NCBI RefSeq assembly: GCF_000014145.1
Contig: NC_008255.1
Coordinates: 3,054,001 to 3,118,000, forward strand
DNA from: Cytophaga hutchinsonii ATCC 33406
Lineage (GTDB): Bacteria; Bacteroidota; Bacteroidia; Cytophagales; Cytophagaceae
Reading direction: 5' to 3'
Length of the DNA: 64,000 nt
Of this stretch, positions 61,184-64,000 are shown one piece after another. The notes beneath the pieces were generated by a model that was not told where the DNA came from, searched no databases, and worked only from the letters and a program-made list of their open reading frames with translations. The stretch's first letter is position 1, and each line of letters opens with the position of its first letter. The position numbers and the translations under genes were made by a program.

Positions 61184-61329
61184 ACAAATACGTTGTTAAA
61201 GGGGTAAAATCAAGTTCGTTTTATTCATTTGAAGCTAGCACTTCAATGTAGTTATCCTGCAAATATACGTGGAAGTACGTTAAATACATTTATTCCAGAT
61301 AGAAACTACGCTTCAGGCTGAACAATACT

Positions 61330-62598
61330 TCAGGCAGGTGGTGAAAATTCAATACGGGTTGTATGTATTTTATTCACACAGGTATACGATATTTTAAATT
61401 TATATAAATCGCATATTTTTTTGACAATAGATAAGCCAAGACCCACAGACATTTCGGAAGTAGAGCTTTTTAAAAACCGTTCAAACATACGTTCTGCTTC
61501 TACCGGCAATTCGTTTCCGGTATTTGAGATTTCTAACATATCTTTTGAAAGCGTAATTGTTATTGTACCGGCATCTTCAATGTTATGCTTAATCGCGTTT
61601 GAGATTAAGTTGAAAAATAAGGTCTCAATTAAAATCTGATTCGCCGGTATGATGATTACTTTTAAAATATTGAGCTGAACGATAATGTTGCGTTCATTTA
61701 TTAATTCTTCAAAACTTATTAAAAGTGTTTCAAGCAGCTGCCCGATATTAATTCTGGTCAGCTCACTGTATTGATTATTTTCAATTTTAGAAAGTAAGAT
61801 CAAGCCCTTATTCAACTGGGTAAGCCGGTTGATGGTATAGAAAACAGATTCAATCAGAACCATGTCTTCATCTTTCAGGTTTTTAGATTGGATCAGTAGT
61901 TCTAACTTATTGCGGATAATGGCTAACGGTGTTTGCAGTTCGTGTGAAGAATTTTCATTAAACTCTTTCTGACTGTTAAAATCTTTATATATTCTGGTAG
62001 TCATTTTTTCTACACTCTCACTCAATTCATCAAATTCATCCACATTCGATTTGTAATATGGAATGATTTTAATGTTTACCAGATCATAATTTTTTAACCG
62101 TTCAACCAAATCATAAAAAGGCTGCCAGATTTTATTTGAAATAAACCGGTTAATTAAAAGTACTCCAACAATTAAACCGAAAAACAAAGCCACTTCAATC
62201 GGAAGAATAGAATTGATAAGGGATTCAGCCTCTGAAAGCGGTTGCCTGATTGTGATCTCATAAAAATTATCACCGTGTTTGTAGACACTTTTCAATTCTC
62301 TGTAATCAATATTTTCTTTCCGTTTAGAATTATATATACTTATGGTATAAAACCGGTCGTATACTTTACTATCCTTCCCTACCTGAATAATTTCGATAAA
62401 ATCACTGTTCTGAATTTCCTTGAATTCTTTTTCATATCTCAGGTTTTCAATTACCTGATCTTTTTCCTGATGCAAGGCCTCATCAATTGCATTGAAAAGA
62501 ACATTACGGATTAAAAAATAAAATAATACCGTACCTATCGTAAAAATAAATAACGTATAAATTAAATAATAAATTGAGCTTTTCGCTGTTAATTTCAT
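61330..62598 (-). CDS. Sensor histidine kinase
   Basis: The 422-residue two-component kinase has two transmembrane helices (about residues 8-30 and 130-152) that enclose a sensor domain of roughly 100 residues. HisKA contains the H-box SSHELQTPLAIIRN (phospho-His near residue 217). HATPase has the N-box FFNLISNAIKHN (near 331), G1 EISNTGNELP and G2 SVGLGLSIVKKI. The signal sensed is unknown. Its ATG overlaps the TGA of the response regulator, so both proteins come from one transcript. Confidence 0.94.
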   Translation of the reverse strand: MKLTAKSSIYYLIYTLFIFTIGTVLFYFLIRNVLFNAIDEALHQEKDQVIENLRYEKEFKEIQNSDFIEIIQVGKDSKVYDRFYTISIYNSKRKENIDYRELKSVYKHGDNFYEITIRQPLSEAESLINSILPIEVALFFGLIVGVLLINRFISNKIWQPFYDLVERLKNYDLVNIKIIPYYKSNVDEFDELSESVEKMTTRIYKDFNSQKEFNENSSHELQTPLAIIRNKLELLIQSKNLKDEDMVLIESVFYTINRLTQLNKGLILLSKIENNQYSELTRINIGQLLETLLISFEELINERNIIVQLNILKVIIIPANQILIETLFFNLISNAIKHNIEDAGTITITLSKDMLEISNTGNELPVEAERMFERFLKSSTSEMSVGLGLSIVKKICDLYKFKISYTCVNKIHTTRIEFSPPA

Positions 62599-63272
62599 TC
62601 TGTCTGAAATTTATAACCGATGCCGTATACGGTGGTTAAATAATCTTTACAGCCTGCATCAACTAATTTTCTGCGCATGTTTTTAATGTGCGTGTAGATA
62701 AAGTCAAAAGAATTGCTTTGATCCATGTGATCGCCCCAGATATGCTCCGCTATAGAATCTTTAGGTAACACACGGCCTTTGTTCGAAATAAAAAACAACA
62801 GCAGTTCAAATTCTTTTCCGGTAAGCGTTACGCGTGTATCGTTTACAAATACTTCATGATTTTCCGGAATCAGACGGATTTCGTTAAAAATAATATCTTT
62901 ATTTCCATCAAATTGTCTTCTGCGCACAATGGATTTTAACCGGGCATTTAATTCTGAAAGATGGAAGGGTTTGGTCAGATAATCATCTGAACCAAGATCG
63001 AGCCCTTTAATACGGTCTTCAAGGGTATTTTTAGCAGAAATAATAATAATGCCGCCTTTGATATTTTTACTCTTGATTTCCTGAATCAAATCAAGTCCGC
63101 TGCCGCCCGGCATCATTAAATCTACAATAAAACAATCATACTCATAGGAGTTTATCTTCTCCTGCCCTTCTGCAAAGGTACGCGCAACTTCGCACACATA
63201 GCCTTCGTGAGATAAGTAACTGATGATGGATTGTCTTAATTCCTTTTCGTCTTCAATTAATAAAAGTTTCAT
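62595..63272 (-). CDS. OmpR-family response regulator
   Basis: About 225 residues from the ATG at 63272 (MKLLLIEDEKELRQSI); the frame is open to 63296 but those residues do not fit the receiver fold. The receiver domain has the acidic pair E7-D8, phospho-Asp D51 (DLMMPGG) and K100 (LTKPF). The C-terminal winged helix has LTGKEFELLLFFISNKGRVLPKDSIAEHIWG and YGIGYKF. It is transcribed ahead of its kinase. Targets could include the porin or sbtA genes downstream, which is inference from position. Confidence 0.95.
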   Translation of the reverse strand: MKLLLIEDEKELRQSIISYLSHEGYVCEVARTFAEGQEKINSYEYDCFIVDLMMPGGSGLDLIQEIKSKNIKGGIIIISAKNTLEDRIKGLDLGSDDYLTKPFHLSELNARLKSIVRRRQFDGNKDIIFNEIRLIPENHEVFVNDTRVTLTGKEFELLLFFISNKGRVLPKDSIAEHIWGDHMDQSNSFDFIYTHIKNMRRKLVDAGCKDYLTTVYGIGYKFQTE

Positions 63273-63371
63273 AGGCCGGCAGATTGAAAAAACCAAGTGT
63301 ACAACTAAATTTACTTTTTTTAATTAACTTGAACAAATTATAGATTGAATCTAAAGAAAAGCTGAAGAATA

Positions 63372-63896
63372 ATGATTAGTGTTATTGCGTGTACAAACAG
63401 GCCCAATTCAAACTCATCGAAGATTGCCAGATATTATATTAAACTACTCGAAGATCAGGGTATCGTAGCAACGTTAATTGATTTAAATGAATTACCTGAA
63501 TCATACCTTTTCAGTGCATTGTACCACAACCAGGGAAAGGATTTGATTTTCAATGCTATGAAAGCCAAGATTGCAGCTTCTGAAAAATTTGTATTTGTTG
63601 TTCCGGAGTATAACGGCTCTTTTCCGGGTGTATTAAAAGCATTTATTGACGGCCTGGATTATCCGGCAAGTTTCAAAAATAAAAAAGGTGCGCTGCTTGG
63701 CCTTTCATCAGGGGTGATGGGCGGCAGCCTTGCTCTAAGCCATTTAACAGACATCCTGAATTATCTGGGCATGCATGTATTGGCCTCCAAACCAAGAATC
63801 ACACGGGTTGAAAAAACATTTATAGATGGTGAAATCAATGATCCGTTTTTACGTGATTTGATTTTACTCCAGGTAAAAGATCTGTTAAACTTTTAA
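63372..63896 (+). CDS. NADPH-dependent FMN reductase family flavoprotein
   Basis: The 174-residue flavodoxin-fold protein has the FMN phosphate loop TNRPNSNSSKIARYY near the N terminus and the family signature VVPEYNGSFPGVLKAFIDGLDY. Members reduce FMN, azo compounds or quinones with NAD(P)H. Length is normal. It is divergent from the two-component system across a 75-bp gap. A signal-peptide gene starts 3 nt after its stop. Confidence 0.93.
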   Translation: MISVIACTNRPNSNSSKIARYYIKLLEDQGIVATLIDLNELPESYLFSALYHNQGKDLIFNAMKAKIAASEKFVFVVPEYNGSFPGVLKAFIDGLDYPASFKNKKGALLGLSSGVMGGSLALSHLTDILNYLGMHVLASKPRITRVEKTFIDGEINDPFLRDLILLQVKDLLNF

Positions 63897-63899
63897 GGC

Positions 63900-64000
63900 A
63901 TGAAAAAAACATTTCGCTTCTTCCCGGTCATATTATTGGTTTTTATTTTTAGTCAGGCATGCCATGCACAGGTAAATGAATATTTCTTAGGTGTATTTTC
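63900..64000 (+). CDS. Exported protein, N-terminal fragment
   Basis: The open frame from the ATG at 63900 runs off the right edge, and 33 residues are visible. MKKTFRFFPVILLVFIFSQACHAQ is a clear signal peptide, with a possible but atypical Cys for lipidation. The mature start VNEYFLGVF is too short to classify. It is probably co-transcribed with the FMN reductase gene, which ends 3 nt before. Confidence 0.7.
   Translation, partial: MKKTFRFFPVILLVFIFSQACHAQVNEYFLGVF

Overview
The window reads as a chromosomal segment of a gliding, Gram-negative member of the Bacteroidota, most likely a Cytophagales bacterium close to Cytophaga hutchinsonii. That species-level name is recalled and inferred, not searched. 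The evidence is a PKD/CHU_C (type B) secreted protein and a type A C-terminal sorting-domain protein for the type IX secretion system (T9SS), a PorT homologue next to ubiE, two PorE-like TPR/PD40/OmpA proteins, DUF2851 and DUF5606 family genes, promoters of the TTTG-N19-21-TAnnTTTG type, an AT-rich sequence and the near absence of Shine-Dalgarno motifs. No tRNA or rRNA gene, CRISPR array, phage or intact insertion sequence was seen.

Layout. 0-14 kb: an AsmA-like fragment, a phosphoesterase, a 45-codon basic protein, the hisS/CHU_C/ybaB/glycosyltransferase run, OmpA and PspC proteins, a probably abundant OmpA-like/TPR lipoprotein, pdhB, and a two-gene lipid-linked sugar transfer pair. 14-26 kb: guanine deaminase, TPR protein, typA, metG, plsC, trhO and a NeuD-type acyltransferase, separated by intergenic DNA unusually rich in repeats. 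26-42 kb: two multi-pass membrane proteins that overlap tail to tail, DUF2851, an AI-2E family permease, pyrF, lolA, ftsK, pyrD, xerD, aroQ, a SerC-like aminotransferase, a TrmN6-type methylase, rnhA, a saccharopine dehydrogenase-like gene and a T9SS cargo. 42-50 kb: porT-ubiE, a decayed RAYT transposase gene with REP hairpins, the PorE-like tandem pair and engB. 50-64 kb: small conserved genes, fructosamine kinase, LMW tyrosine phosphatase, a Fur/PerR-type regulator with a 2-Cys peroxiredoxin, an MFS transporter, kdtA-rsgA, an OprO/P-type porin, SbtA, a two-component system, an FMN reductase and a truncated secreted protein.

Most genes are housekeeping or cell-envelope genes in short operons. 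Many convergent pairs share one hairpin whose arms contain both stop codons.

The most unusual content is extragenic. Nine or more intergenic sites carry short arrays with a strict 7-bp period. Each locus has its own heptad consensus, several loci carry two arrays in inverted orientation, and several arrays begin at, or supply, the stop codon of the adjoining gene. Beside these lie a triplicated structured dyad with compensatory changes (20.0-20.3 kb), a 28-bp element found in the same position behind metG and behind trhO, two GTTGTTGGTG-armed dyads, a 25-bp minisatellite with inverted ends that supplies the stop codon of xerD, and RAYT/REP remains. These are the parts most worth a genome-wide follow-up.
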